From: Thermomicrobiales bacterium | GTDB taxonomy: Bacteria; Chloroflexota; Chloroflexia; Thermomicrobiales; UBA6265 | Reading direction: 5' to 3' | DNA length: 45,665 nucleotides | Assembly (NCBI GenBank): GCA_023957115.1 | Contig: JAMLHN010000033.1 | Location: 1-45,665, forward strand | Part shown: positions 25,376 to 33,838 of the stretch, piece after piece | Numbering within the stretch: the stretch's first letter is position 1 | How the letters are laid out: each line of letters opens with the position of its first letter | Translations under genes and position numbers: made by a program | Notes under the pieces: generated by a model | Seen by the model: the letters and a program-made list of their open reading frames with translations, nothing else | Databases searched by the model: none | Told to the model about the DNA's origin: nothing

Positions 25376-26116
25376 ATGATCGAAGGCGTCAAGAGCGGTC
25401 CAGTACCGCGCTACTACCAACTGATGGAGTTCATTCGAGAGCGGATTCGCACCGGTGAATGGATGCCCGGAACGCCGATTCCGTCCGAGCGTGAGTTGAG
25501 CGAACGCCACGGGATTAGCCGCATGACCGTGCGGCAGTCGATCACCGAGCTGGTCAACGAAGGGCTCCTCTACCGGGAGCAGGGCAAGGGCACCTACGTT
25601 GGGCGCCCAAAAATTCCTCAGCAGCTGATCTCGCTCACCGGGTTTACCGAAGACATTCAGGCACGGGAACAGCGTCCGGGCGCTCGCCTGCTCGAAGCCG
25701 GGATGTGGCTCGCGGACGAAGACACCGCGACCCAGCTGCGAATCAAGGTCGGCCAGCCGGTTTGCCGCGTGCGCCGGTTGCGGCTGGCGGATGCCGAGCC
25801 GCTTGCCATCGAAGATGTCTGCGTGAGCTTCATCGGTTGCGAGCGCTTGCTCGAAACCGATCTCGAGCACGATTCGCTCTATCGGATCCTGACCGAAACC
25901 TTCGATATGCCGCCGGTTACCGCCGAGCAGGAGATCGAAGCCGATCTTGCCGAAGCCGAGGACGCCAAGTTGCTCGACATCGCCCCCGGCGATCCGGTTC
26001 TGCGTACACGCCGCGTAACGTCGACCCGCCGGGGACAGCCCATCGAGTACGCGCAGTCTGTCTATCGCGGCGACAAATATCGGTTCTATACCCGCTTGGC
26101 GCGTGAGTTCAGATAG
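25376..26116 (+). CDS. GntR/HutC family regulator with UTRA domain (NagR/DasR-like)
   Basis: A 246-residue regulator. Residues about 10-75 form the GntR winged helix (RYYQLMEFIRERIRTGEWMP, IPSERELSERHGISRMTVRQ, EGLLYREQGKGTYVGRPK). Residues about 85-243 form a UTRA effector domain (ISLTGFTEDIQAREQRPGAR, IEYAQSVYRGDKYRFYTRL), the sensor of HutC-type regulators that bind sugar phosphates in NagR and DasR. It is the first gene of the amino-sugar locus, 93 nt before the binding protein. With the box at 25315 it should repress the locus until GlcNAc-6-P, GlcN-6-P or a similar ligand accumulates. Confidence 0.88.
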   Translation: MIEGVKSGPVPRYYQLMEFIRERIRTGEWMPGTPIPSERELSERHGISRMTVRQSITELVNEGLLYREQGKGTYVGRPKIPQQLISLTGFTEDIQAREQRPGARLLEAGMWLADEDTATQLRIKVGQPVCRVRRLRLADAEPLAIEDVCVSFIGCERLLETDLEHDSLYRILTETFDMPPVTAEQEIEADLAEAEDAKLLDIAPGDPVLRTRRVTSTRRGQPIEYAQSVYRGDKYRFYTRLAREFR

Positions 26117-26209
26117 ATAGAGAGGGGGAGCGCAGGGTTCAATCGTCCCAATGAGGGGAAGTGGAAACACCGAATGACATTGACCAGTCAGAAGGAGTCG
26201 AGAAGAACA

Positions 26210-27544
26210 ATGCAGCACGATCGAATGACCGGCAAGACACTCTCACGACGTCGCTTCACGCAGGGAGTGGCGGCCTCGCCGCTGGCGCTGGGCGCGCTCG
26301 GCGGCCTGAAGCTCGGGCATGTGGGCGCTCAGGACCAGACCACGGTCAAGTACTGGACGCATACGCATCCGCCCATGGTCGAGCAGAACGAGGCGATGAT
26401 CGCCGAGTTCGAAGCAGCCAATCCAGACATCGCAATCGAGTACGAGGTGATTCCGAACATGGAGTTCGGCACCAAGATGCTCACCTCCATGGGAACCGGC
26501 ACCGGCCCGGACATCATCAACATGGACGACAACGCCATGCGCTCGATCTACATTCCGCGCGGTCTCGTGCAGGAAGTCGATCCGGTCGCCATGGGATTCG
26601 AATCGCTCGAAGATCTGCAGGCGAAATACCTTCCGGGCGCGCTCGAAGGCGCGTCGCTCGATGGCAAGGTCTACGGCGTTCCCAGTGAGTTCAATGTCAC
26701 CGCCTTCATCATCAACACCGCCGCCTTCGAGGAGGCGGGACTCGATCCGGCCGCTCCGCCCACGACCTGGGAGGAAGTTGGCGAGATGGCCCAGCAGCTG
26801 GTGGTCATGGACGGCGACACGATGACCCGCCGTGGGTTCGACCTCCTCTATCTGCATCAGGGTTGGTATCACAACCTGCTCGGCACGCTCCTGTTGCAGA
26901 CCGGCGGCCGGGTGGTAGCGGATGACGGAGTCACCGTGACCGTTGCGGAACCGGAGGCGGTCGCCGCCCTGCAGATCTGGTACGACATGATCTACCAGTA
27001 CGAGGTCGCGGATCCCAACATCGCCTCGCGTGAGGCCACCGTGCCGTATCAGGACTTCCTGGATGGCAAGGTTGCGATGACTATGTTCAATCCGTGGGGT
27101 ATGGGCTTCCTGACCGAGGAGACCGCGGTTGGCGACAACTGGGCAATCGTGCCGATGCCGCAGGTGAACCCGGACGCCCCGGTGAATCCGCTCTACGCCT
27201 ACTACTGGTCGATCAATTCGCTGACCACCGACGAGGCTGTGAAGAACAGCGCCGGCACGTTCGTCAGCCACCTCTCGTCCGCGCCGGGTCAGTGGCTGCA
27301 GAATGTCGATTTCATCCAGCCGGTGGTCGGGTGGGCATCGATGCCGGAAGCGGAGAACTTCAAGTTCGGCGAAGTCTGGGAGAGTGAGATGGCCAAGGGC
27401 CAGTTCCTGCCCTTGACCCCGCAGGCCGAAGAGGTCGACAACATCATGATGCAGGCCATCGAGCTGTCGCTCCTCACCGGCGTCGAGCCGCAGGAAGCGC
27501 TCGACGGCGCCAAAGCGCAAATCGAGGCCGCACTGGCCAGCTAG
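26210..27544 (+). CDS. Family 1 sugar-binding lipoprotein-like ABC substrate-binding protein (Tat-exported)
   Basis: A 444-residue family 1 solute-binding protein. TLSRRRFTQGVAA (residues 11-23) is a twin-arginine signal. The mature part starts QDQTTVKYWTHTHPPMVEQN and contains EFEAANPDIAIEYEVIPN, GTGTGPDIINMDDN and YLPGALEGASLDGKVYGVPS, all typical. There is no lipobox cysteine, so retention at the cell surface would need another means. An ATG at 26174 would lengthen it by 12 residues; the ATG at 26210 has AAGGAG further upstream than usual. It feeds the two permeases that follow, after a terminator-like hairpin that probably keeps the binding protein more abundant. Confidence 0.9.
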   Translation: MQHDRMTGKTLSRRRFTQGVAASPLALGALGGLKLGHVGAQDQTTVKYWTHTHPPMVEQNEAMIAEFEAANPDIAIEYEVIPNMEFGTKMLTSMGTGTGPDIINMDDNAMRSIYIPRGLVQEVDPVAMGFESLEDLQAKYLPGALEGASLDGKVYGVPSEFNVTAFIINTAAFEEAGLDPAAPPTTWEEVGEMAQQLVVMDGDTMTRRGFDLLYLHQGWYHNLLGTLLLQTGGRVVADDGVTVTVAEPEAVAALQIWYDMIYQYEVADPNIASREATVPYQDFLDGKVAMTMFNPWGMGFLTEETAVGDNWAIVPMPQVNPDAPVNPLYAYYWSINSLTTDEAVKNSAGTFVSHLSSAPGQWLQNVDFIQPVVGWASMPEAENFKFGEVWESEMAKGQFLPLTPQAEEVDNIMMQAIELSLLTGVEPQEALDGAKAQIEAALAS

Positions 27545-27553
27545 GCAGTGCTA

Positions 27554-27588
27554 CCCCGGAGCGGATTTCGGTCCGCTCCGGGGCTTTT
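27554..27588 (+). terminator. Hairpin with T-run after the binding-protein gene
   Basis: CCCCGGAGCGGA (27554-27565) pairs perfectly with TCCGCTCCGGGG (27572-27583) around a 6-nt loop and is followed by CTTTT. It starts 9 nt after the stop of the sugar-binding-protein gene. It probably ends or attenuates transcription there, giving more binding protein than permease. Confidence 0.8.
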
Positions 27589-27655
27589 GGGGAGTGAGAA
27601 GTTAGGAGATTTCCTGACTTGACCCCGGAACGCTCGTTGTTGCGCTACGCCTGGT

Positions 27656-27791
27656 GTCATTCTGAGCGCAGCGAAGAATCTCTCCGGCGTTGGCCGCGAC
27701 CGTCGCTCGATTACGCAACTCGGGTTCGTATCGTGCGGGTGCGTTGCGGTGGGCCCGACGAAAGAGATCCTTCGCGTTCGCTCAGGATGAC
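27656..27791. repeat. 136-bp element with TCATTCTGAGCG-type terminal inverted repeats
   Basis: GTCATTCTGAGCGCAGCGAA at 27656-27675 (continuing to 27683) is inverted at 27763-27791 with a few mismatches and one gap. This end sequence is familiar from short repeats scattered in many unrelated bacterial genomes. The interior has no gene. The element lies between the sugar-binding-protein gene and its permeases, so it is an insertion into the transport operon. The remaining bases of the gap (27589-27655, 27792-27907) show only a short heptamer-like stretch (GGGGAGTGAGAAGTTAGGAG). Confidence 0.75.
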
Positions 27792-27907
27792 AATGCGGGG
27801 TGGCGCACACACCACGCTCCGTCCCTGGGTACGGAGAAGCGTTTTGCCGTTCGGCAGAACGAGCGGCATACCGAACGATGATCCCTGATGGGGATCGACT
27901 GGAACGC

Positions 27908-28864
27908 ATGGACACGACCCCCTCGAACACACCATATCTCTCCCCCGACACGCTGCAGGGCCTGACCGAACCGCGTCGGAGCCGGTTCAAGCTGACGCAC
28001 GAAAAGCGGCGGAGCTTGTGGGGCCTGGCCTTCGCCATCCCGGCAATGGTCTTTTTTGCGTTGTTTGCCGTCTATCCGATTCTGCGCACCTTCTATCTGT
28101 CGTTCTTCGAATACAGCGTGGTCGACCCGCCCGTCTATACCGGACTCGACAACTACCAGTCGATCATCGGCGACAAACGATTCAATACCTCGTTGCTGAA
28201 TACCTTCAAATATGTTGCCTTCACCTACATTCCCGTTCTCATCCTGGCGTTGCTGCTGGCGCTTGCGCTGAACACCAAAATCAAGGGGCGCGGCATCTTC
28301 CGCACCATCTACTTCGTCCCGGTGGTCATGAGCTGGGTGGTGGTGTCGGTCATTTGGAAACTGATCTTCCACCGAAACGGTCTGTTCAATTCCACATTTC
28401 TCCATCCGTTCGGGGTTGGCCCCAAGAACTGGCTGACCGATCTGAGTCTGGCGCCGGACGCCATCGTCATCATGAGCGTCTGGAAAGAGCTCGGCTTCTT
28501 CATGGTGATCTTTCTGGCCGGGCTCCAGAACGTGCGGGGCGATCTCATCGAGGCGGCCAAAGTGGACGGCGCCAGCCCATTGCAGGTTTTTCGGTCGATC
28601 ACCTTGCCGCTCTTGCAGCCGACCATTCTCTTTACGACCGTGATCGCCATGATCACCGGGCTGCAGGTCTTCATTCCCCAATTCGTGATGACCAAGGGAG
28701 GACCGGTCGATGCCACGCTGGTCCTGACCCTGAACATCTACCAAACCGCCTTCGTCTTCCTCGACGGCGGCAAGGCGGCCGCAATGTCCGTGGTGCTCTT
28801 CTGCATCATTGCGGCCATCACCTTGATGCAATTCTGGCTTTACCGATCGAGCGCCTACGATTGA
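27908..28864 (+). CDS. Sugar ABC transporter permease, MalF/UgpA-like
   Basis: A 318-residue carbohydrate permease. After a basic cytoplasmic lead (SRFKLTHEKRRSLWG) come six membrane helices; the first is AFAIPAMVFFALFAVYPILR, followed by the family segment YLSFFEYSVVDPPVYTGLDN. The ATPase-docking EAA loop is DLIEAAKVDGASPLQVFRSI. ATG 27908 is preceded only by GGAA. It pairs with the next permease to import the sugar caught by the binding protein at 26210. No ATPase gene is present in the locus, so a shared MsmX-type ATPase is presumably used. Confidence 0.92.
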   Translation: MDTTPSNTPYLSPDTLQGLTEPRRSRFKLTHEKRRSLWGLAFAIPAMVFFALFAVYPILRTFYLSFFEYSVVDPPVYTGLDNYQSIIGDKRFNTSLLNTFKYVAFTYIPVLILALLLALALNTKIKGRGIFRTIYFVPVVMSWVVVSVIWKLIFHRNGLFNSTFLHPFGVGPKNWLTDLSLAPDAIVIMSVWKELGFFMVIFLAGLQNVRGDLIEAAKVDGASPLQVFRSITLPLLQPTILFTTVIAMITGLQVFIPQFVMTKGGPVDATLVLTLNIYQTAFVFLDGGKAAAMSVVLFCIIAAITLMQFWLYRSSAYD

Positions 28865-28883
28865 GCGTACGCATGGAGCGTTC

Positions 28884-29750
28884 ATGAGCACATCTCTTCC
28901 AACCGTGGATGCAACGGTGTCGAATCGGAGCAAGATCCGAATCTCGCATCTCCTGCTCTATCTCGTCCTCATTGCCGGGGCCGTGCTGATCGTCCTGCCG
29001 TTCATCTATATGCTCTCGACCTCGCTCAAGCCAATGCCCGAAGTCTTCGCCACCCCGGTGAAATGGATCCCGTCCGAGTGGAAATGGGACAACTTCGCCA
29101 CGGTTTGGCGCGAGCATCCAATCGACCGGTACTTCAGGAACAGCATCATCGTGGCGGTAAGCGTGACGTTCCTCAATCTGCTCACCTGCTCGCTGGCCGG
29201 CTATTCCTTTGCCAAGTTCGACTATCCAGGGCGGACGCTGATGTTCGGGGTCGTGCTGGCGACACTGATGATTCCGCTCGCATCGATGATCATCCCGCTC
29301 TTCATGGTCGTGAAGAGTCTCGGGTGGGTCGATAGCTACTGGGGGCTGATCCTGCCGGCGGGCACCAGCGCCTTCGGCATCTTTCTGATGCGCCAGCATA
29401 TGACCACCATTCCCAACGACCTGCTCGACGCCGCGCGGCTCGATGGCGCCAGCGAGCCGCGTATCTTCGGCGGAATCATCCTCCCGATGAGCAAAACTGC
29501 CCTCTCCTCGCTGGCCATCTTCATCTTCATGTGGAACTGGGACAGCTTCTTCTGGCCGCTGCTGGTCACCACCAACGAGAGCTACCGCACCTTGCCGCTT
29601 GGCATTGCCCTCTTCGAAAGCTCCTACGGCACCAACTATCCGCAGCTCATGGCGGTCGCGCTGATGGCCATGCTACCGGTGCTGATCGTGTTCCTGGTGC
29701 TGCAACGCAACTTTATCGAAGCGCTGACCATGTCCGGAGTGAAGGGGTAG
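28884..29750 (+). CDS. Sugar ABC transporter permease, MalG/UgpE-like
   Basis: A 288-residue carbohydrate permease. MLSTSLKPMPEVFATPVKWI is the typical opening of the G-type subunit after the first helix; six helices follow and the EAA loop is DLLDAARLDGASEPRIFGGI. It ends FIEALTMSGVKG, a near-universal C-terminus of this family. ATG 28884 follows GGAG, 19 nt after the stop of the partner gene. It completes the membrane channel of the amino-sugar importer. Confidence 0.93.
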   Translation: MSTSLPTVDATVSNRSKIRISHLLLYLVLIAGAVLIVLPFIYMLSTSLKPMPEVFATPVKWIPSEWKWDNFATVWREHPIDRYFRNSIIVAVSVTFLNLLTCSLAGYSFAKFDYPGRTLMFGVVLATLMIPLASMIIPLFMVVKSLGWVDSYWGLILPAGTSAFGIFLMRQHMTTIPNDLLDAARLDGASEPRIFGGIILPMSKTALSSLAIFIFMWNWDSFFWPLLVTTNESYRTLPLGIALFESSYGTNYPQLMAVALMAMLPVLIVFLVLQRNFIEALTMSGVKG

Positions 29751-29759
29751 AAATCAGGA

Positions 29760-30458
29760 ATGACGAACGGAGAGCGCCCAGTGCCGGCGACATTGGAACG
29801 CCTGCGTGGCGGGCTGGTGGTCTCGTGTCAGGCACGTGAGGGAAACCCATTGCACGGCCCGGTCTTCATGGCGGCCATGGCCGCGGCAGCGGTAGCCGGC
29901 GGGGCGGTTGGGATTCGCGCCGACGGGGTCGCGGATATCAGCGCCATTCGCCAGGCAATCGGGCCGGACGTCCCCATCATGGGGATCTCCAAGCTCAAGC
30001 TGCCGGATGGCTCGCTCTTCATCACGCCAACGGGTGAGAGCGCCGCGGAGATCGTCGCCGCCGGAGCCAACCTGGTGGCGCTCGAAGCAACCACGCGTCC
30101 ACGGCCGGGTGGCCAAACGCTGGCAGCGGTGGTGGATGCCATCCATGCCGCGGGTGCGCTCGCCATGGCCGACTGCGGCACCTTGGACGACGCGCGCCAG
30201 GCGGTCGAAGGCGGGGTCGATGCGGTCGGCACCACCATGAGCGGGTATGTGGGCGGCCCCAAACAGGCAGAACCCGATTTCGAGCTCATCGAGCGGATGG
30301 CAGCCGAGCTGCCCGTACCGGTCTTTGCCGAGGGACGTCTCTGGACCCGGGAGGACGCCCGCAAAGCGCTCGATCTGGGCGCGGCCTTCGTGGTCGTCGG
30401 CACGGCAATCACCAATCCGCAGGCGATCACCGAACGATTCGTGGCCGCGCTGCACTGA
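29760..30458 (+). CDS. nanE: N-acylglucosamine-6-phosphate 2-epimerase (NanE)
   Basis: A 232-residue TIM-barrel enzyme that converts N-acetylmannosamine-6-phosphate to N-acetylglucosamine-6-phosphate. Family landmarks are in order: RGGLVVSCQA, AVGIRADGVADI, DVPIMGISKLKL (catalytic Lys, about K78), FITPT, the ATTRPRP loop, AVGTTMSGYVGGP, VFAEGRLWTREDA (catalytic Glu, about E191), and FVVVGTAITNPQ. It starts 10 nt after the permease gene; a GTG at 29781 with a GGAGAG signal is an alternative start. Its place after the importer shows that the imported sugar enters metabolism through ManNAc-6-P or a related N-acyl sugar phosphate. Confidence 0.9.
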   Translation: MTNGERPVPATLERLRGGLVVSCQAREGNPLHGPVFMAAMAAAAVAGGAVGIRADGVADISAIRQAIGPDVPIMGISKLKLPDGSLFITPTGESAAEIVAAGANLVALEATTRPRPGGQTLAAVVDAIHAAGALAMADCGTLDDARQAVEGGVDAVGTTMSGYVGGPKQAEPDFELIERMAAELPVPVFAEGRLWTREDARKALDLGAAFVVVGTAITNPQAITERFVAALH

Positions 30459-30487
30459 CCCCGCACCCCATCGGCGTAGTGCGGGTC
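30457..30487 (+). other. Small hairpin between nanE and the SIS gene
   Basis: GACCCCGCAC (30457-30466) pairs with GTGCGGGTC (30479-30487) with one bulge, directly at the nanE stop codon. No T-run follows, so it is more likely an mRNA processing or stability hairpin than a terminator. Confidence 0.4.
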
Positions 30488-30549
30488 CGGACACTGGACC
30501 AAATCAAAAGAGTCGAATCATTCAGAGCCAATACAGGAGGACAACAGGC

Positions 30550-31290
30550 GTGAGCAAGGCGTATACACGGTATTTCGAACGGCTCCGGGCATTGCTCGAC
30601 GAGGTCGAAGGGCAGGGAGCGCAGATCGAAGAAGCCGCCGCCATGATGGCCGAATGTATTGCAGCCGGTGGCGTGGTGCATGTCTTTGGCAGCGGGCATT
30701 CGCACATGATGGCAGAAGAGGTCTTCTACCGTGCCGGTGGATTGTTTGCCTTCAACGCAATGCTGGATGTCAATCTCACCAGCTTCGGCACACTCAAGGC
30801 CGGGATGGTGGAACGGACCGAGGGCTATGCCAATGTCGTCCTCGAATCATTCGATGTCCGGGCTGGTGAGGTGGTGGTCATCGTCAGCAATTCCGGAATC
30901 AACCCGGTGCCGATCGAGCTTGCGATCGGCGCCCGCGAGCGCGGCGCGAAGACCGTGGGCATCACCTCGGCGGAGAAGTACGCGCCGGCGGCCTCACGAT
31001 ATTCGACCGGCAAGAAGCTGGTCGATGTGGTGGATCTGGTGGTCGACAGCCGGGTTCCGGTCGGGGACGGTATTCTCATGTTCGAGGGGGTCGATTCCGC
31101 AATCGGCGCATCCTCGACCGTCCTGGGCGCGGCATTGATGAACGCAATCGTGGCGCAAGTGGCCGAGGATATGCTGGCGGCCGGTCACCAGCCGCCGGTG
31201 ATCGTGAGCATGAACGTTCCCAATGGAGACGAGAAGAACCGCGAGCTCCGAGAGCGGTATCGAGACCGCCTGCAGCTTCTGAAAGACTAA
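30550..31290 (+). CDS. SIS domain protein of the UPF0309 family
   Basis: A 246-residue phosphosugar-binding protein. VVHVFGSGHSHMMAEEVFYR, then AGGLFAFNAMLDVNL, is the UPF0309 signature; VVVIVSNSGINPVPIELAIG is the SIS phosphosugar site; GILMFEGVDSAIGASSTVLG is near the C-terminus. The GTG start at 30550 is fixed by AGGAGG 9 nt upstream. SIS proteins isomerise or sense phosphosugars; the family is often found in sugar-utilisation operons but the reaction of UPF0309 is not established. Here it may replace NagB-like deamination or isomerisation of the sugar made by NanE, though this is inference. Confidence 0.88.
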   Translation: MSKAYTRYFERLRALLDEVEGQGAQIEEAAAMMAECIAAGGVVHVFGSGHSHMMAEEVFYRAGGLFAFNAMLDVNLTSFGTLKAGMVERTEGYANVVLESFDVRAGEVVVIVSNSGINPVPIELAIGARERGAKTVGITSAEKYAPAASRYSTGKKLVDVVDLVVDSRVPVGDGILMFEGVDSAIGASSTVLGAALMNAIVAQVAEDMLAAGHQPPVIVSMNVPNGDEKNRELRERYRDRLQLLKD

Positions 31291-31294
31291 ATCT

Positions 31295-32302
31295 GTGGAC
31301 GAGGAGCAGCTTCTGCTCGCAATCGACGGCGGTCAGACCGCGACCAAGGCGCTCATCGCACGACGCGATGGCCGGTTGCTCGGAAGCGGGGTGGGCGGGC
31401 CGTCCGACCACTTCCATATCGAAGGCGGGGTCGAACGGAATCGCCGCGCGATTCTCGGCGCCATCGACGATGTTCTGGCCGTCTCCGGGTGCGATGCGGG
31501 GCAGATCGTAGCCGCCTGCTTCGGGCTCACGGGGGCGCCTCCAGGCAGCCGGGCGCCCCAGGTCGTGGTCGAGATCGCACACGAACGTGTTGCACCGCGC
31601 GAGATCACCGTTACCCCTGACTTCGTCACGAATCTGGCGGGCGCCTCTGGCGGCAATCCGGGGGTCGTGCTGATCGCCGGCGGCGGTGCGATTGGCTATG
31701 GCATCACCGAACAGGGCGCGGAGGCAATCTCCGGCGGCTATGGCTATTTGCTCGGTGACGAGGGGAGCGCTTTCGATATCGGGTTGCGTGCGATGGCGGC
31801 GGCCGAGCGGGGAGACGATCTGCGAGCCCAGCCGACTGAGCTGCAAGCAATCGTCAAAGCGCATTTCGGCATCGAGCGGATGCGGGAGCTGCCACGCATC
31901 GTCTATGCGGCCGGATTCTCCCGAGAACGGATCTCTCTGCTGGCGCCCAAGGTCGTCCAGGCGGCCGCTGATGGCGATGAGGTCGCGGTTGGGATTCTCA
32001 GGACTGCCGGCCAGGAGCTCGCCCTGACCGCCCTTGGGGTCATCCGTCAGTTGTTCGAACCGGGCACGGCGGTCTCCGTCTATCTCACCGGCGGTGTCTT
32101 CCAGGCGGGCGAGCTGCTGATGGGGCCATTCCGGGAGAAGCTGCACCGTGAATGGCCGGCGGCTGAGCCACGCTCGCCGCGATTCCCACCGGCGGTCGGG
32201 GCGTTGATTCTGGCGGCGCGTTCGGTGGGGATCGAGGTCGATGACGCCTGGCTCGACCGAGTTGCCGCAACCTTGCCAACCGCCCCGAAACGATCGGCAT
32301 GA
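31295..32302 (+). CDS. BadF/BadG-type ATPase, probable N-acetylglucosamine (amino-sugar) kinase
   Basis: A 335-residue sugar kinase of the ASKHA fold. LLLAIDGGQTATKALIARRD is the phosphate-1 loop, VVLIAGGGAIGYGI the adenosine-side glycine loop, GGYGYLLGDEGSAFDIGLRA the BadF-type GlcNAc-kinase signature, and VYLTGGVFQAGE the adenosine motif. It should phosphorylate the imported amino sugar at O6, giving the substrate for NanE. The GTG start is 4 nt after the SIS stop, and its TGA overlaps the next ATG (ATGA). It is thus coupled on both sides. Confidence 0.88.
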   Translation: MDEEQLLLAIDGGQTATKALIARRDGRLLGSGVGGPSDHFHIEGGVERNRRAILGAIDDVLAVSGCDAGQIVAACFGLTGAPPGSRAPQVVVEIAHERVAPREITVTPDFVTNLAGASGGNPGVVLIAGGGAIGYGITEQGAEAISGGYGYLLGDEGSAFDIGLRAMAAAERGDDLRAQPTELQAIVKAHFGIERMRELPRIVYAAGFSRERISLLAPKVVQAAADGDEVAVGILRTAGQELALTALGVIRQLFEPGTAVSVYLTGGVFQAGELLMGPFREKLHREWPAAEPRSPRFPPAVGALILAARSVGIEVDDAWLDRVAATLPTAPKRSA

Positions 32303-33615
32303 CGGGGAGCTGGAGCGCCGGCGCGGCGCGGCTGACGTTTCCGGTTGCGCCCGGGGAACCGATGGCCGGGTATGCCGCCCGCTCGGGCCCGGCCACCGGA
32401 ACGCTCGATGAGCTCACGGTCGGGGCGTGGTATCTCGCCGGGAACGGAGGACGGTTCGTCCTGGTCGCGGCCGATCTGGCCGCAGTCGATTCCGGGCTGG
32501 TCGACGAAGTTGCGGAGGCCACGGGGCTCGATCGAACCGAATTGGCGCTCTGCGCCTCCCATTCGCACAGTGGGCCGATCGGCGTCGTTTCCCGGTTACA
32601 TCCCGCCGATCCCGACCAGTGCGCTCCCGCGCTCCGCGCTTCATTCGTGCAACGGGCGTCCCAGGCCATCGAAGCTGCCAAACGACGCCTGGAGCCGGTC
32701 GATCTGCTGTTTGGGCGGGCCGAAACTCACGGGCTTGCCGCCAATCGCAATGCGCCAGACGGTCCGTTCGATCCCGCACTTTCCGTGCTCGCAACGCGAA
32801 ATCGCGCGGGACGGCTCGCCTCCGTGCTCGTGCACTTTGCCTGTCATCCAACCATCCTGAGCTCAGATAGCCGCGTGCTGTCAGCCGATTTTCCGGGCGC
32901 GCTCCGCCGTGAGACGGAGCGGCTGCTGACCCAGACCGGAGACCCGCCGGTCGTGCTCTCGGTCAATGGCGCGGCTGGCGATGTCAGCACCCGGTTCACC
33001 CGTCTCGCACAGGACCCGTCCGAAGTCGAACGGGTGGGGCACGGTCTGGCCCAGGCGACCCTGCGGGCCCTGGAGTCCGCGCGCGAGGTCGGTCCTGGTT
33101 TGGGATCGGCGCGTGTGCCGGTAACCCTCGACCTGCGGTCGCTGGACGACTCATTGCTCGAGACCGAGATGGATGCGGGCGGGCATACCGGTCTCACGGA
33201 CGCGGAACGACGCATGTGGGAAACGCGCGCTCAGGGCGCCGTGTTGCTCCGCAAGCTGACCGCGACCGGAGGGGAAACCGTGGTGCGCTCATTCGAGCTC
33301 CCCGCCTGGCAGTTCGGCGAGGTGGGGCTGGTCGCGATACCGGGCGAGCTCTTCGCCTCACTGGGCAGGGAGATCGCCGAGCAGTCGCCCGGACCGGAGC
33401 TGGTGCTCGGCTACGCCAATGGCTATGCGGGTTATCTGGTCGATACTGCCGCGTACGAGGCATCGACCTACGAGGCATTGGCCAGTCCGTTTGCGCCGGG
33501 AACCGGGGAAACCGTGCGCCAGGCAGCCATCTCCGCCGCAGCCGCGGCACGGGCGGCTCGCGATCGCATTCTCTTGCTCGCGGCCCGGCATCCTGACGCT
33601 GCAACGCTGCGGTAG
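32299..33615 (+). CDS. Neutral/alkaline ceramidase-like amidohydrolase, cytoplasmic
   Basis: A 438-residue protein resembling the N-terminal catalytic domain of neutral/alkaline ceramidases (PF04734). Candidate zinc ligands lie in LCASHSHSGP and VHFACHPT; further family segments are SVNGAAGDVSTRF and LGYANGYAGYLVD followed by AYEASTYE. Unlike secreted ceramidases it has no signal peptide and lacks the C-terminal domain, so it should act in the cytoplasm. Coupling by ATGA to the amino-sugar kinase points to N-deacylation of an amino sugar or amino-sugar conjugate rather than of ceramide. This is inference; the family is known only for amide hydrolysis of N-acyl groups. It is the last gene of the locus. 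Confidence 0.75.
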   Translation: MTGSWSAGAARLTFPVAPGEPMAGYAARSGPATGTLDELTVGAWYLAGNGGRFVLVAADLAAVDSGLVDEVAEATGLDRTELALCASHSHSGPIGVVSRLHPADPDQCAPALRASFVQRASQAIEAAKRRLEPVDLLFGRAETHGLAANRNAPDGPFDPALSVLATRNRAGRLASVLVHFACHPTILSSDSRVLSADFPGALRRETERLLTQTGDPPVVLSVNGAAGDVSTRFTRLAQDPSEVERVGHGLAQATLRALESAREVGPGLGSARVPVTLDLRSLDDSLLETEMDAGGHTGLTDAERRMWETRAQGAVLLRKLTATGGETVVRSFELPAWQFGEVGLVAIPGELFASLGREIAEQSPGPELVLGYANGYAGYLVDTAAYEASTYEALASPFAPGTGETVRQAAISAAAAARAARDRILLLAARHPDAATLR

Positions 33616-33787
33616 CGCGGTTTGCCGCAGTGGATTGGCTACTCGTCATGTCGGCACTACGAAGCGCTCGCATCTTCGATTGACAACGGCTTCGAGCTTG
33701 GCTTTCCAGCGGTTTGCGATATGAGTGAGAAACGGTCGCGCATGCTGTACACCGAAAATCGAGCCGGCGAGGTCAAACGCAGTACCA

Positions 33788-33815
33788 TTGCTCAAATGAT
33801 CGAAAGCTCTATGTA
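33788..33815 (+). promoter_or_regulatory. Possible promoter for the first M13 peptidase gene
   Basis: TTGCTC (33788-33793), a 16-nt spacer and TATGTA (33810-33815) lie 23 nt before the start codon of the M13 gene at 33839. The match is modest; it is the best candidate in the 223-nt gap, which otherwise holds a small GC hairpin right behind the ceramidase-like gene (CTGCGG/CCGCAG, about 33607-33630). Confidence 0.35.
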
Positions 33816-33838
33816 CCCCCAAAACTGGAGGGTTTCAG

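Noticed and set aside
26243..27520. Minus-strand open frame (425 codons)
   Set aside because: Antisense shadow of the sugar-binding-protein gene.
27541..28038. Minus-strand frame including PERTRRISF and FFAALRMT
   Set aside because: These peptides are the translation of the TCATTCTGAGCG repeat ends, commonly mis-annotated as genes.
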